Assembly: GCA_026398285.1 (NCBI GenBank)
Contig: JAPLTI010000183.1
Span: 1-37,819, forward strand
DNA: 37,819 nucleotides
Direction of reading: 5' to 3'
From: Verrucomicrobiota bacterium
Lineage (GTDB): Bacteria; Verrucomicrobiota; Verrucomicrobiia; Chthoniobacterales; Terrimicrobiaceae
In this document: piece by piece, positions 22,416 to 32,227 of the stretch
Numbering within the stretch: position 1 is the stretch's first letter
Layout: the number at the start of each line of letters is the position of its first letter
The notes under the pieces: model-generated
What the model was told of the DNA's origin: nothing
Databases searched by the model: none
What the model saw: the letters and a program-made list of their open reading frames with translations, nothing else
Translations under genes and position numbers: made by a program

Positions 22416-23105
22416 ATGTCTTCGCCCTCTTCCATCCGCTCGCCGCTGGCGGCCTATGTGACGCCGTTTTTCGTGTTCATGGGCGGATTGATATTGGTCT
22501 CTCTCGTCAAAAATCCCACTGCCGATTCGCTCTGGTTGCGGAGTCCGGAGTATTGGATTTATCCGCTTCAGACGGCGCTCTGCGCAGGCGTATTGGTTTT
22601 TTACTGGCGTCAATATGACTTTGGAAAACGCGGAGGGACAGGCTTGGCGTTGGCTGCCGGGATGGTGGTGCTGGGTCTCTGGATCGCTCCGCAGGCTTTT
22701 CTGGGCGTAGCGGCGCGGGTGGATGGATTTGATCCCTCGGTGTTCGGTGAGGGTTCCGCGCTTTACTGGATGACTGTCGCCGCGCGCTTTGCGCGATTGG
22801 TCATTATTGTTCCTTTGGTGGAGGAAATTTTTTGGCGTGGGTTTTTGATGCGGTATTTGATTCGAGAGGATTTCACCTCGCTGCCGGTGGGCACATTTCA
22901 ATGGAAATCCTTCGCCGCAGTGGCGGTGTGTTTTATGCTGGTTCACGGTATGGCGGATTGGCCGGCGGCCCTGCTCTGCGGGGTGATCTACAATTTTGTG
23001 GCTGTGCGGACGGGCAGTCTCGGCGCCTGCGTGCTCTCACACGGGGTGACAAACCTCGGTCTCGGCCTTTACATTATGACAACGAGGCAGTGGGGATTCT
23101 GGTAA
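22416..23105 (+). CDS. CPBP/CAAX-protease-related membrane protein
   Basis: This encodes 229 residues with about seven hydrophobic helices. The CAAX/CPBP protease signature is complete: EEIFWRGF (Glu-Glu and Arg), FMLVHGMADW with the second metal His, and LSHGVTN with the third. It belongs to the CAAX-prenyl-protease-related group often seen in bacteria with PEP-CTERM/exosortase sorting. The catalytic residues fit an intramembrane Glu/His metalloprotease or a sorting factor. The ATG at 22416 is my choice; a GTG at 22398 would add six residues and cannot be excluded. It stops four bases before nadE, so the two are probably co-transcribed. No exosortase is visible in the window. Confidence 0.8.
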   Translation: MSSPSSIRSPLAAYVTPFFVFMGGLILVSLVKNPTADSLWLRSPEYWIYPLQTALCAGVLVFYWRQYDFGKRGGTGLALAAGMVVLGLWIAPQAFLGVAARVDGFDPSVFGEGSALYWMTVAARFARLVIIVPLVEEIFWRGFLMRYLIREDFTSLPVGTFQWKSFAAVAVCFMLVHGMADWPAALLCGVIYNFVAVRTGSLGACVLSHGVTNLGLGLYIMTTRQWGFW

Positions 23106-23109
23106 TTTT

Positions 23110-24732
23110 ATGAAAATCGGTTTGGCTCAGATTAATTCGACGGTGGGCGATTTGGCGGGAAATTCTCGCCGGATTGTGGAGGCATGCCGATCGCTGGAGT
23201 CTCAAGGCGCGGATGTCATTCTCACGCCGGAATTAGTCCTCACCGGCTACCCGCCGCAGGATTTACTTTTCCAGTCCGACTTTGTGCCGATGAGCCTGCA
23301 GGCTCTTGAGGAAATCCACCGCGAAGTGGGGTCAGCGGCTTGGATTGTTGGCTGTGTGCAAAAAAATCCCTCCTCGTTGGGACGGCCATTTTTCAATGCG
23401 GCAGCTGTGCTGGAGCGTGGATGCGCGATTCGCTGGGTTCATAAGACACTCCTGCCCACCTATGATGTCTTCAATGAGTCACGGTATTTTGAACCCTGTC
23501 AAAAACAGGAGCCGGTCGAAATTCGTGGCACGATTTTCGGTATTACTATTTGCGAGGACATCTGGACCCCGGAGTATCTACCGCGCCCGTTGTATTCGTG
23601 TGATCCGGTGGAAACCCTTTGTGCCGCTGGAGCCACGGCGATTCTGAATCTGAGCGCATCGCCTTTTCAACTCGGGAAACCACAGCTCAGGGAGGCCATG
23701 ATCAAAAATCAGGCTCTCCGACATGGTGTCCCCTTTTATTACTGTAACGCCATCGGTGGAAACGATGAGCTGGTGTTCGATGGTCATTCGCTTGCAGTCG
23801 GCGCGGATGGGGAAATCCAAATACGGCTTCCCGGTTTTGAAGAATCTGCTCAAATCGCATCCGATCGATTAATTGAAAAGGAATCTAGCGACCTCGAGGA
23901 CTTGCGCCGCGCCTTGGTGCTCGGCGTGCGAGACTATGCCGAGAAATGCGGCTTCAAGTCAGCCGTGCTGGGATTGAGCGGTGGCATAGACAGTGCCGTT
24001 GTAGCCTGCCTAGCCGTAGAAGCCTTGGGAGCAAATAAGGTGACCGGTGTCGCGATGCCGTCGCCATTTTCCTCCTCACACAGCGTCGAAGACGCTTTCG
24101 CCCTTGCCAAGAATCTTGGCATCGAGTGCCTGAAAATCCCGATTGGCGAAAGTTTCGAAGTTTTTAAAAACCAGATGCGTCCTGTTTTTGGCGACCGACC
24201 GGAGGATGCCACAGAAGAAAACATGCAAGCGCGTCTTCGCGGCCTCACGCTGATGTCTCTCTCAAACAAATTCGGCCATCTTTTGCTCACAACTGGTAAT
24301 AAAAGTGAACTCGCCGTGGGTTATTGCACACTTTACGGCGATATGGCCGGGGGGCTCGCTGCCATATCGGATGTGCCAAAGACTCTCGTTTACCAACTGG
24401 CAGAGCATTTGAACCGCGACAGAGAAATCATCCCTCGCCGCACGATCGACAAACCGCCAAGCGCAGAACTCCGTCCCGATCAGAAAGACCAGGATACACT
24501 ACCGCCTTACGATGTCCTCGATGCCATTCTCAAACTCTATATCGAAGAAAATCGCGGTGTCGGCGAAATCGTGGCCGCAGGCTTCGATGCCGAAACCGTG
24601 CGGTGGGTGACGCGCAAGGTGGATTTCAACGAATACAAACGCGAACAAGCCGCTCCCGGTCTCAAGATCACCAGCCGTGCATTCGGCATGGGACGGCGCA
24701 TGCCAATCGCCCAAAGATTTTTCTCAAAATGA
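23110..24732 (+). CDS. nadE: NAD+ synthetase, glutamine-hydrolysing
   Basis: This 540-residue two-domain enzyme makes NAD+ from nicotinic acid adenine dinucleotide, using ammonia from glutamine. The N-terminal nitrilase-type amidase has the Glu-Lys-Cys triad: Glu41 in TPELVLTGYPPQDLL, Lys112 in WVHKTLLPTYDVFNESRYF, Cys148 in ITICEDIW. The C-terminal synthetase domain carries the P-loop LGLSGGIDSAV (about residues 287-297), then TTGNKSELAVGYCTLYGDMAGG and the closing PSAELRPDQKDQDTLPPYDVLD segment. Length and motif order are as in other bacterial glutamine-dependent enzymes. It follows the CAAX-protease-like gene and ends at the repeat-bearing gap. Confidence 0.97.
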   Translation: MKIGLAQINSTVGDLAGNSRRIVEACRSLESQGADVILTPELVLTGYPPQDLLFQSDFVPMSLQALEEIHREVGSAAWIVGCVQKNPSSLGRPFFNAAAVLERGCAIRWVHKTLLPTYDVFNESRYFEPCQKQEPVEIRGTIFGITICEDIWTPEYLPRPLYSCDPVETLCAAGATAILNLSASPFQLGKPQLREAMIKNQALRHGVPFYYCNAIGGNDELVFDGHSLAVGADGEIQIRLPGFEESAQIASDRLIEKESSDLEDLRRALVLGVRDYAEKCGFKSAVLGLSGGIDSAVVACLAVEALGANKVTGVAMPSPFSSSHSVEDAFALAKNLGIECLKIPIGESFEVFKNQMRPVFGDRPEDATEENMQARLRGLTLMSLSNKFGHLLLTTGNKSELAVGYCTLYGDMAGGLAAISDVPKTLVYQLAEHLNRDREIIPRRTIDKPPSAELRPDQKDQDTLPPYDVLDAILKLYIEENRGVGEIVAAGFDAETVRWVTRKVDFNEYKREQAAPGLKITSRAFGMGRRMPIAQRFFSK

Positions 24733-25084
24733 ACGCCTCATGGACATTTCCCAAAGTGTCAACAGTGTGTGAACAACTTGTGAATCCATGCCAGCAAAGT
24801 TTAACAACTCGCCGAAAATCCAGAGTTTTTCAGAGCCATTATTTTTCACTCACAGCTTCTTCACAGAGTCAAAAACGCGTGGAACACCCACTGGGAGCCT
24901 GAGGAACACACTTCTTCATGGTTGTTCACAACATTAAGAAGAAGAAGTTTCCTGAAAAATAATTTCTTTATTATTAAAGGATGTGAACAACCTCTCAGCG
25001 GATGGCATTTCAGACTGGTGAACACACTTTGCACTTGCTACCCAACCTGCTAAAAATCCGCACCAACCATTCATTTTAACCATC
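24733..25084. other. 352-base gene-free region with DnaA-box-like repeats and AT-rich tract
   Basis: No convincing gene is present. The 10-mer TGTGAACAAC occurs at 24768-24777 and 24982-24991 and in inverted form at 24921-24930. A related GTGAACA is at 25018-25024. The 9-base core differs at one position from the known DnaA box TGTGNATAA. The middle copy sits inside a stem formed by ACTTCTTC (24910-24917) and GAAGAAGT (24941-24948). An A/T-rich stretch of about 24 bases at 24955-24978 separates the second and third copies, like a duplex-unwinding element. This layout resembles a small replication origin or a DnaA-binding site, but dnaA and dnaN are not here and the assignment is unproven. Confidence 0.5.
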
Positions 25085-25920
<836 letters not shown>

Positions 25921-25955
25921 AATGTGGATTTCATACCACCACCACGAGCGGTGCA

Positions 25956-25990
25956 ACTTAAGACTTAATTCTTAAAACTTCAAACTTCTT
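25956..25990 (+). repeat. five tandem heptamers upstream of metF
   Basis: Consecutive seven-base units read ACTTAAG, ACTTAAT, TCTTAAA, ACTTCAA, ACTTCTT, ending two bases before the metF ATG. CTT is invariant at the same position in all five. No Shine-Dalgarno sequence is visible, so the tract replaces the usual leader. Confidence 0.7.
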
Positions 25991-25992
25991 TC

Positions 25993-26880
25993 ATGCACAT
26001 CCTCGACATTCTCAAACCCGGAAAACCGACCGTATCGTTCGAGTTTTTCCCACCGAAGACCGCCGAGGCACAGCATGCTCTCTACGACACAATCCGCGAG
26101 CTGGAAAAAATCCACCCGAACTTTGTCAGCGTGACCTACGGTGCAGGCGGTTCTACTCGTGAACTCACGCACGATCTAGTTCTGCGCCTGAAGACCACCA
26201 CGACGCTGGATCCTGTGCCGCATCTGACTTGCGTTGGTCATACCCGCGAAGAGATCACAGCCATCCTCGAGCGCTACGCCGCCGCCGGTGTGAGCAATAT
26301 TCTCGCCCTTCGAGGCGATCCCCCACGCGACAAACCCGACTACAACCATGCGGGGGATACATTTCCGCAAGCGGTAGATCTTGTGCGTTTCGTCAAAAGT
26401 TTTAGCGGACATCCCGACCCGCGCGGCTTTGGCATCGGTGTGGCCGGTTTTCCAGAAGGCCACCCTGCCACGCCAAATCGCCTGTTGGAAATGGACTACC
26501 TCAAGGCCAAGGTGGACGCCGGAGCGGATTACATCTGCACCCAACTTTTCTTCGATAACCACGATTTCTATGACTTCCGCGAACGGTGCGCTCTGGCCGG
26601 CATTCATGTGCCGATCATTGCTGGCATCATGCCAGTGACCAGCCAGTCCTCGATGCGCCGAATGGCCGAGCTCGCAGGCGGTGCCCGTTTTCCTGGGCGT
26701 CTTCTCAAGGCCTTGCAACGCGCTGGCGACTCCAGTGAAGCATTCCGGCAGATCGGCCTGCACTACGCCACAGAGCAATGCGCCGACCTCCTCAACCAAG
26801 GCGTTGCCGGAATCCACCTCTACACGCTCAACCAATCCACCGCCACGCGCGAAATCTGCCAGCGGCTTGGAATTCTTTAG
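25993..26880 (+). CDS. metF: methylenetetrahydrofolate reductase
   Basis: This 295-residue enzyme reduces 5,10-methylene-tetrahydrofolate to 5-methyl-tetrahydrofolate for methionine synthesis, using FAD. MetF hallmarks follow in order: TVSFEFFPPKT, FVSVTYGAGGSTRE, LTCVGHTREEI, NILALRGDPP, IGVAGFPEGHP, ADYICTQLFFDN and PIIAGIMPVTS. Length equals that of the E. coli protein (about 296). The ATG at 25993 directly follows the heptamer tract. The gene is 11 bases before an acyl carrier protein gene, so it may head the downstream operon. No methionine genes are next to it. Confidence 0.96.
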   Translation: MHILDILKPGKPTVSFEFFPPKTAEAQHALYDTIRELEKIHPNFVSVTYGAGGSTRELTHDLVLRLKTTTTLDPVPHLTCVGHTREEITAILERYAAAGVSNILALRGDPPRDKPDYNHAGDTFPQAVDLVRFVKSFSGHPDPRGFGIGVAGFPEGHPATPNRLLEMDYLKAKVDAGADYICTQLFFDNHDFYDFRERCALAGIHVPIIAGIMPVTSQSSMRRMAELAGGARFPGRLLKALQRAGDSSEAFRQIGLHYATEQCADLLNQGVAGIHLYTLNQSTATREICQRLGIL

Positions 26881-26891
26881 ACCATCCGCCA

Positions 26892-27146
26892 ATGGCTGAA
26901 ACTCCGGACGCCATCGCAAAAAAAGAGGCCAAGCTCCTTGGCATCCTTGCCTCCGACATTCTCGAGCTCGGGCCGGATTTCAAATGCACCGACGACCTCT
27001 TTGAAGCGGGCTTGGATTCCATGGCGATCATGCGCCTCCTCATCCATGTTGAAACCGCCTTCGGATGCCGCCTACCTGTGTCGCAAGTGAACCGTGAGAA
27101 TTTCTCCACAGTGCAAAAAATAGCCGCCCTTATTCCGGCTGAGTAA
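26892..27146 (+). CDS. acyl carrier protein (stand-alone)
   Basis: This encodes 84 residues. The phosphopantetheine attachment site is Ser43 in FEAGLDSMAIMRLL, with the expected acidic and hydrophobic helix residues around it. It carries acyl or aminoacyl groups as thioesters on a 4'-phosphopantetheine arm. It is not the housekeeping fatty-acid ACP in style: helix one is basic-rich and the sequence after Ser43 differs (HVETAFGCRLPVSQVN). It sits between metF and a flavoprotein and is followed by an adenylating ligase, so its load probably comes from that ligase. The frame extends upstream into metF, but the ACP fold starts at the ATG at 26892. Confidence 0.9.
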   Translation: MAETPDAIAKKEAKLLGILASDILELGPDFKCTDDLFEAGLDSMAIMRLLIHVETAFGCRLPVSQVNRENFSTVQKIAALIPAE

Positions 27147-27155
27147 CTCCGTGCT

Positions 27156-28367
27156 GTGAGTTCCCCGGAAAAAATCGACATTCTTGTCGTAGGTGGAGGC
27201 ACGGCAGGGATCGCCGCCGCTGTGTCAGCCGCACGGGCCGGGGCAAGGACGCTGCTCGTGGAACGGCGAAACGCCCTCGGAGGCATGGCTTCCAATGCCC
27301 TCGTGCACACGCTCTGCGGACTTTACCTGCTGCGAAATGACGACGCCCAACCTTTGGCCTACGCCAATGAGGGCTTCCCCCGCGAGTTTGCCGAGAGTCT
27401 CATCCGAGCAGGAGGCGCCTCAGGGCCGGTGCGAATGGGAAAACTCGACGTCCTCCCACACCAACCCGCCGCCCTCGCCGCCGTGGCGGATGACATCACT
27501 CGCCAAACTCCAAACCTCACCGTTCTTCTCCACACAGATCTCACAGACATCGACTCCGCCTCGGGTCAAATCCAAGCCGCGCATCTGCAGTCGCGAGGCC
27601 ATGTCTTTGAAGTCGAGATGAACTCGCTCATCGATGCCTCGGGGGATGCCGAAGCCTGCGCTCTTGCAGGAGCCGCTTTTGAGTGTGCGCCAGCGGATCG
27701 ACTTCAACGGCCGGCCTATATTTTTGGAATCGGTGGCGCACATGAAACCGCTCTGGCTGGTGATGCCCGCCTCAGGCTTGCCCACCTCATCAGCGGCGCC
27801 GTGGCATCAAACCAGCTTTCCGCCGAAGCTCTGGGCGTGGCATTCCGCCACGGTCTGAGCCAAAACGAAATTTGGGCGACAATCGATCTGCAGGCTGATC
27901 CCTACGACCCCTGTTCGCCGGAGTGCCTTACTCGCGTGGAGGACTGCGGACGCCGCGTTTCATTTGAAATCATCCGCTATCTGCGAGCTCATGCCGAGGG
28001 TTTTGAAAACGCGCGTATCACCTGCACGCCCGCGCAGGCAGGCATTCGTGAGAGCCGACGCCTGAGCGGGCTGGCCTGCCTCACGGAGGAGGACATCCTC
28101 CAAGGCAGGCAGGTTGAAAACCCCGCCGCGCTCGCCTGTTGGCCATGGGAACTGCGCGAGAATGCCAAGGGGCCGCGCTTCCGGTTTCCCGAGGAGAACC
28201 GTCCTGCTGGCATCTCGCTCGATTGCCTGCGCTCGCGAACCTTTGAGAATCTCTTCGTCGCCGGACGCTGCATCTCCTGCACCCACGAGGCCCAGGCATC
28301 GATCCGCGTTACCGGCACATGCCTCGCAACAGGCGAGGCGGCAGGGAGAGCGGCAGCCGCATTTTGA
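27156..28367 (+). CDS. FAD-dependent oxidoreductase of the ACP-ligase cluster
   Basis: This encodes 403 residues. The FAD-binding site is LVVGGGTAGIAAAVSAARAG at 10-29 with the second-strand acid in LLVERRNALGGMAS. Later parts include SLIDASGDAEACALAGA, a second typical flavoprotein segment, and C-terminal FENLFVAGRCISCTHEAQASIRVTGTCLATGEAAG, which closes the FAD site. It resembles the FAD_oxidored group (fumarate-reductase-like fold). The start is a GTG at 27156, ten bases after the ACP stop. The ligase starts two bases after its stop, so the three form one unit. It may oxidise the acyl group carried by the ACP or act on a free precursor. Confidence 0.82.
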   Translation: MSSPEKIDILVVGGGTAGIAAAVSAARAGARTLLVERRNALGGMASNALVHTLCGLYLLRNDDAQPLAYANEGFPREFAESLIRAGGASGPVRMGKLDVLPHQPAALAAVADDITRQTPNLTVLLHTDLTDIDSASGQIQAAHLQSRGHVFEVEMNSLIDASGDAEACALAGAAFECAPADRLQRPAYIFGIGGAHETALAGDARLRLAHLISGAVASNQLSAEALGVAFRHGLSQNEIWATIDLQADPYDPCSPECLTRVEDCGRRVSFEIIRYLRAHAEGFENARITCTPAQAGIRESRRLSGLACLTEEDILQGRQVENPAALACWPWELRENAKGPRFRFPEENRPAGISLDCLRSRTFENLFVAGRCISCTHEAQASIRVTGTCLATGEAAGRAAAAF

Positions 28368-28368
28368 G

Positions 28369-29733
28369 ATGAATATCGCCGAGGAAATTTTTAAAAATGC
28401 CGATCCCAACGCGGTGGCCGTTTTCCACGATGGGCAAGAAACAACCTACGCCGCTCTCGATGAAAAAAGCGCCAGGCTCGCTCGGCAACTCCGCCCGCTG
28501 ATCGAGTCCCTGCCTTGCCCACGAGTCGGTCTCCAATGTGCCGATGGGGTGGATTACATCGCACACGCACTCGGCATCCTGCGGGCCGGTGGGTGCTTCG
28601 TCCCCATCGCTCCCGAGCTTTCCGTGCCAGAGCGCCAGCGGTTGATTGAGGAGGTTCACCTTGATGTCATCGTAAAGCAAACCGAGGTCGGCGGGGTGCT
28701 TCTTGAATCACCAGCCCATGCGTCTCCTCCGCCCGAGTGGATCAAACCGCTTGCGGAAATACGCCCCGCCTTCATTCGATTCACCTCCGGCACCACTGGC
28801 CATGCCAAGGGCATCACCCTTTCCCATCAAACCCTGCTGGATCGCATCACGGCTGCAAACGAGGGTCTCGGCATCACGCCTGCCGACCGCATCCTCTGGG
28901 TGCTTCCAATGTCACACCACTTCGCTGTCTCGATCATGCTCTACCTCTGGAATGGAGCTGGCATTGTTCTGCCGCTTTCGAGCCTGCCAGGTGATCTTCT
29001 CGAAGCTTCGAAGCGCACCTGCGCTACAGTCCTCTACGCGGCACCTTTTCATTACGAGATGCTCTCCGGCTGTGACGGCGACGCCGATGTTCACTGGCGA
29101 CTGGCTGTCTCAACCACGGCGGCTTTGGCTCCATCCACCGCAGAGAAAATTTCCCAAAGGTTCGGTATTTTTCCATCCCAAGCACTCGGCATCATTGAAG
29201 TCGGCCTCCCCTGCCTGAATTCTCCCGCGCCCGATCTGCGCCCAGCATCGATCGGTCTTCCTCAGCCTTCGTTTCAAGCCAAGCTCAAGGATTCGCAGCT
29301 TCTTCTGCGAGGCCCCGGTTGCCTCGATGCTTATCTCTCTCCCTGGCAACCACGCTCTGAAATCCTTGATGAGGAGGGGTGGTTTGCCACTGGCGATATC
29401 GCTGAAATCGACGCGGAGGGGTTTATCACCCTCCTGGGCCGCACCAGCACGGCTATTTCGATTGGCGGAATGAAGTTCTTCCCCGATGAGGTCGAGGCCG
29501 TTCTCAACACGCATCCGGCTGTGGAACTCAGCCGCGTCTTCGCCCGCTTGCACCCGGATTTCGGCATGGTTCCGATCGCGGAGGTTGTCATTGCCGCTGG
29601 CGTCGAAGCCCCTCCCCACCTCGATCTGCTCAAGCTTTGCCGCTGCGAAATGTCCGCCCACAAAGTCCCCGTCGAAATTCATTTTGTGAACGACATCCCG
29701 CAGACCCCAAGCGGTAAAATCAAACGCCAATGA
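28369..29733 (+). CDS. acyl/aryl-adenylating ligase (AMP-dependent synthetase family)
   Basis: This encodes 454 residues. The AMP-binding P-loop is TSGTTGHAKG at 139-148, with the A8-type GWFATGDIAEID and the C-terminal A10 motif TPSGKIKRQ, whose Lys450 is the catalytic lysine. Length is near the small end of the family, and the domain order is normal. It would activate a carboxylic acid as an adenylate and load it onto the neighbouring ACP or onto CoA. The frame extends upstream to 28114 inside the flavoprotein gene, so I start at the ATG at 28369, two bases after its stop. The stop overlaps the LolA-like start (ATGA). The acid cannot be inferred from sequence. Confidence 0.9.
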   Translation: MNIAEEIFKNADPNAVAVFHDGQETTYAALDEKSARLARQLRPLIESLPCPRVGLQCADGVDYIAHALGILRAGGCFVPIAPELSVPERQRLIEEVHLDVIVKQTEVGGVLLESPAHASPPPEWIKPLAEIRPAFIRFTSGTTGHAKGITLSHQTLLDRITAANEGLGITPADRILWVLPMSHHFAVSIMLYLWNGAGIVLPLSSLPGDLLEASKRTCATVLYAAPFHYEMLSGCDGDADVHWRLAVSTTAALAPSTAEKISQRFGIFPSQALGIIEVGLPCLNSPAPDLRPASIGLPQPSFQAKLKDSQLLLRGPGCLDAYLSPWQPRSEILDEEGWFATGDIAEIDAEGFITLLGRTSTAISIGGMKFFPDEVEAVLNTHPAVELSRVFARLHPDFGMVPIAEVVIAAGVEAPPHLDLLKLCRCEMSAHKVPVEIHFVNDIPQTPSGKIKRQ

Positions 29734-30374
29734 AACGCCTCAGTCTTCTTTTTTTGCTCCTCCTCGCTGCGCCCCTTCGCGCAGAGGATACCCAGACAAT
29801 CCTGCGCGATTGGATTTCTAAACAAGTCGCCATCCGCTCGCTGCGGGCCGATTTCATCCAGACCCGCCGGCTGCCCGCTCTTCGTATTCCGCTGAAAAAA
29901 TCCGGCACCGTCTGGTTCGGCACCGAGGGGCGCTTCCGCTGGCAAGACGGTGATCCAGCCGACTTGCTCGTGCTCAAGTCGCCGAATGACTTTCTCGTGA
30001 TTGAACCGAAAAAATCCCTCGCCCGCAGGTTCAGCGCATCATCCGCCGCTGCCCGTGCCATGCAGGAGCTCCCCATGCCCATCGCCATCTCGCTCGATGA
30101 GTTCCAGCGCCGATTCGAGGTCGTTTCCCTCAAGGAGGACGGCGCTCGCATGGACCTTCGTCTCACCCCCAAGGACCCGCGACTCGCCGAGGGTCTCAAG
30201 TCGCTTCGCATCCTCTTCGATCCAGCCAGCGGCGCTGTCTCCCTCTTTGAAATGACCTTCCGCGACGGCAGCGAGGTTTCGACCGAATTCACCCGCATCG
30301 AGCGGAATCCCACACTCCCCGCTGAGCTTTTCCAACACGATCTCCGGGATTTCAAAATCGAAGACCAATCGTGA
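29730..30374 (+). CDS. LolA-like outer-membrane lipoprotein carrier
   Basis: This encodes 214 residues with a signal peptide (MKRLSLLFLLLLAAPLRA, cleavage after Leu-Arg-Ala, about residue 18). The mature part has the LolA half-barrel style: VAIRSLRADFIQTRRLPALRIPLKKSGTVWFGTEGRFRWQ, followed by LLVLKSPNDFLVIEPKKSLARRF and alternating strands. LolA proteins carry a lipoprotein across the periplasm. Its position in an ACP-ligase operon instead recalls aryl-polyene and related clusters, where LolA-like proteins may handle a lipid product. The gene overlaps the ligase by four bases, so they are coupled. Confidence 0.85.
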   Translation: MKRLSLLFLLLLAAPLRAEDTQTILRDWISKQVAIRSLRADFIQTRRLPALRIPLKKSGTVWFGTEGRFRWQDGDPADLLVLKSPNDFLVIEPKKSLARRFSASSAAARAMQELPMPIAISLDEFQRRFEVVSLKEDGARMDLRLTPKDPRLAEGLKSLRILFDPASGAVSLFEMTFRDGSEVSTEFTRIERNPTLPAELFQHDLRDFKIEDQS

Positions 30375-30424
30375 AACATGCCGCCCTCTTCCAAAGTTTT
30401 TATTCGCAGAGCAAGAAATCCTGT

Positions 30425-30443
30425 GCTGACATGAGGCGTCAGC
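30425..30443 (+). other. small hairpin between LolA-like and ABC genes
   Basis: GCTGAC (30425-30430) pairs with GTCAGC (30438-30443) around a seven-base loop, followed by a short T-run. It could be a weak terminator or an operator. The 96-base gap is the longest inside the cluster. Confidence 0.3.
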
Positions 30444-30470
30444 TTTCAAAGATGAATTCATTCTACTTCA

Positions 30471-32216
30471 ATGAGTAATCTTCCGATGCCTGTGGCAGCG
30501 CGGCTGTGGAGCTACGTTCGCCGCTACAAAGGTCTGCTGGGAATCTCGGCGCTGGGCAACCTCATCACGGTGACCATCGCTTCTATGGCGCCGCTTTTTG
30601 TGAAGCTGGTCATTGATGAAGCCATCCCCGGGCGGAATGTGCCGTTCCTTGCCGGAATTGTGCTCGTATTTCTGGCCTTCGAAGCCATTCGCTATTTTGT
30701 CGGCTACGGACATCACTACCTCCTCTACTATGCCGGCCAGCGCGTGGTTTTCGACATCCGCCGCGCCCTTTTCCACCACTTGCAGATGCTGCACCTCTCG
30801 TTTTACGAAACCCAGCGCACAGCGAGCCTGGTGAACCGCGTCGTCCACGATGCCGCCGCCGTGCAGCAATTCATCACCACAGCGCTCTCGACGGTGTCGA
30901 ACAGTCTCGTCTCCCTCGCTTTGGCGACGACGATCATGTTTTTCCTGAACTGGAAAATGGCCCTCTTCTGCACAGCAAGCCTGCCCCTTTATTTTTCTGT
31001 CGTGCATCTTTATCGGCGAGGCCTCCACACCCGCTCGCACGATGTGCAGGAGCGCCAGTCCGCTCTGGCTGGGACGCTGGGTGAGACATTCAGCGGCATC
31101 AAGGTGGTGAAATGTTTTGCCCAGGAGGACCACGAGCGCAGGCGCTTCCTCCAGCGAATCCGCGAAAACCTCCCGCATGAACTGGAACTCACCCTCATGG
31201 GAGTCCGCATGTGGCTCCTCCTGGCTGGAATCTTTGCCGTTGTCTACGGATCTGTGCTCCTCTGGGGCGGCACCAGCGTGATGTATGGCACCATGTCGCT
31301 CGGCTCATTTGTGGCTTTCACAAGCTACCTCATGATGCTCTACGGCCCACTGCAAAACCTCTCCAACCTCATCCAAATCGCCACCAGCGCCCGCACAGGA
31401 TTCGAGCGCATTCTCAGCCTCCACGACATCCGCCCTCACATCACGGAGATCGCGAATCCCATCTCTCTTCCCAACCTGCGCGGCGCGGTGGATTTCGACC
31501 ACATCGCCTTTTCCTATGATCGCGGCATCGCAATAAACGACTTCAGTCTCAGCGTTCCAGCCGGCGAGATCGTCGCGCTGGTCGGTCCAAGCGGGAGTGG
31601 AAAATCAACGCTCATCAGCCTGCTCACCCGTTTCTATGATCCTTCGGCAGGAGTCATCCGCATCGATGGCCATGATCTGCGAACGCTCGATTACGACCTC
31701 TACCGCCAACAAATCGGCATCGTCCTCCAGGACAACTTTCTTTTCTCGGGTTCGATTGATGAAAACATCCGCTACGGGCGGCCCGATGCGACCGAGGACG
31801 AAGTGTGCCGCGCCGCCGAGTTGGCGAATGCGTGGGAATTCATCGCCAAAATGGAAGGCGGCCTCAAAGCCCAAGTGGGACAAGGCGGCGCCACGCTCTC
31901 CGGCGGCCAACGCCAGCGCATCGCCATCGCCCGCTGCCTGCTCAAAGATCCACGGATTTTGATTTTCGACGAAGCCACCAGCGCGCTCGATAACGAAAGT
32001 GAAGCGCTCGTTCAGCAGTCGCTCGACACCTTGATGGAAGGCCGCACGGTTTTCATTGTAGCTCACCGTCTGAGCACGATTCGCCGCGCCAATCGGATCG
32101 TTGTGATGGAATCAGGCCGTCTCGCCCAGCTGGGCACGCATCAAGAACTCATGGCGGTGGATGGCCCTTATCGCAATCTCCAGAAGCTCTCCGTCGTCCA
32201 CGAAGCTGCGGCCTGA
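30471..32216 (+). CDS. ABC transporter, fused membrane and ATPase (MsbA/exporter type)
   Basis: This encodes 581 residues. The N-terminal six-helix domain is followed by an ATPase with Walker A GPSGSGKST (about 372-380), the Q-loop segment GIVLQDNFLFSGSI, the signature LSGGQRQRIAIA, Walker B ILIFDEATSALD and the switch His in VAHRLS. It is a half-transporter and works as a homodimer in the inner membrane. The plan matches lipid or peptide exporters such as MsbA. It is followed 11 bases later by a membrane-fusion protein, so the two may form a two-part export system. The likely cargo is the product of the ACP-ligase enzymes, but this is inferred from position. Confidence 0.93.
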   Translation: MSNLPMPVAARLWSYVRRYKGLLGISALGNLITVTIASMAPLFVKLVIDEAIPGRNVPFLAGIVLVFLAFEAIRYFVGYGHHYLLYYAGQRVVFDIRRALFHHLQMLHLSFYETQRTASLVNRVVHDAAAVQQFITTALSTVSNSLVSLALATTIMFFLNWKMALFCTASLPLYFSVVHLYRRGLHTRSHDVQERQSALAGTLGETFSGIKVVKCFAQEDHERRRFLQRIRENLPHELELTLMGVRMWLLLAGIFAVVYGSVLLWGGTSVMYGTMSLGSFVAFTSYLMMLYGPLQNLSNLIQIATSARTGFERILSLHDIRPHITEIANPISLPNLRGAVDFDHIAFSYDRGIAINDFSLSVPAGEIVALVGPSGSGKSTLISLLTRFYDPSAGVIRIDGHDLRTLDYDLYRQQIGIVLQDNFLFSGSIDENIRYGRPDATEDEVCRAAELANAWEFIAKMEGGLKAQVGQGGATLSGGQRQRIAIARCLLKDPRILIFDEATSALDNESEALVQQSLDTLMEGRTVFIVAHRLSTIRRANRIVVMESGRLAQLGTHQELMAVDGPYRNLQKLSVVHEAAA

Positions 32217-32227
32217 AGCCTATTTCC

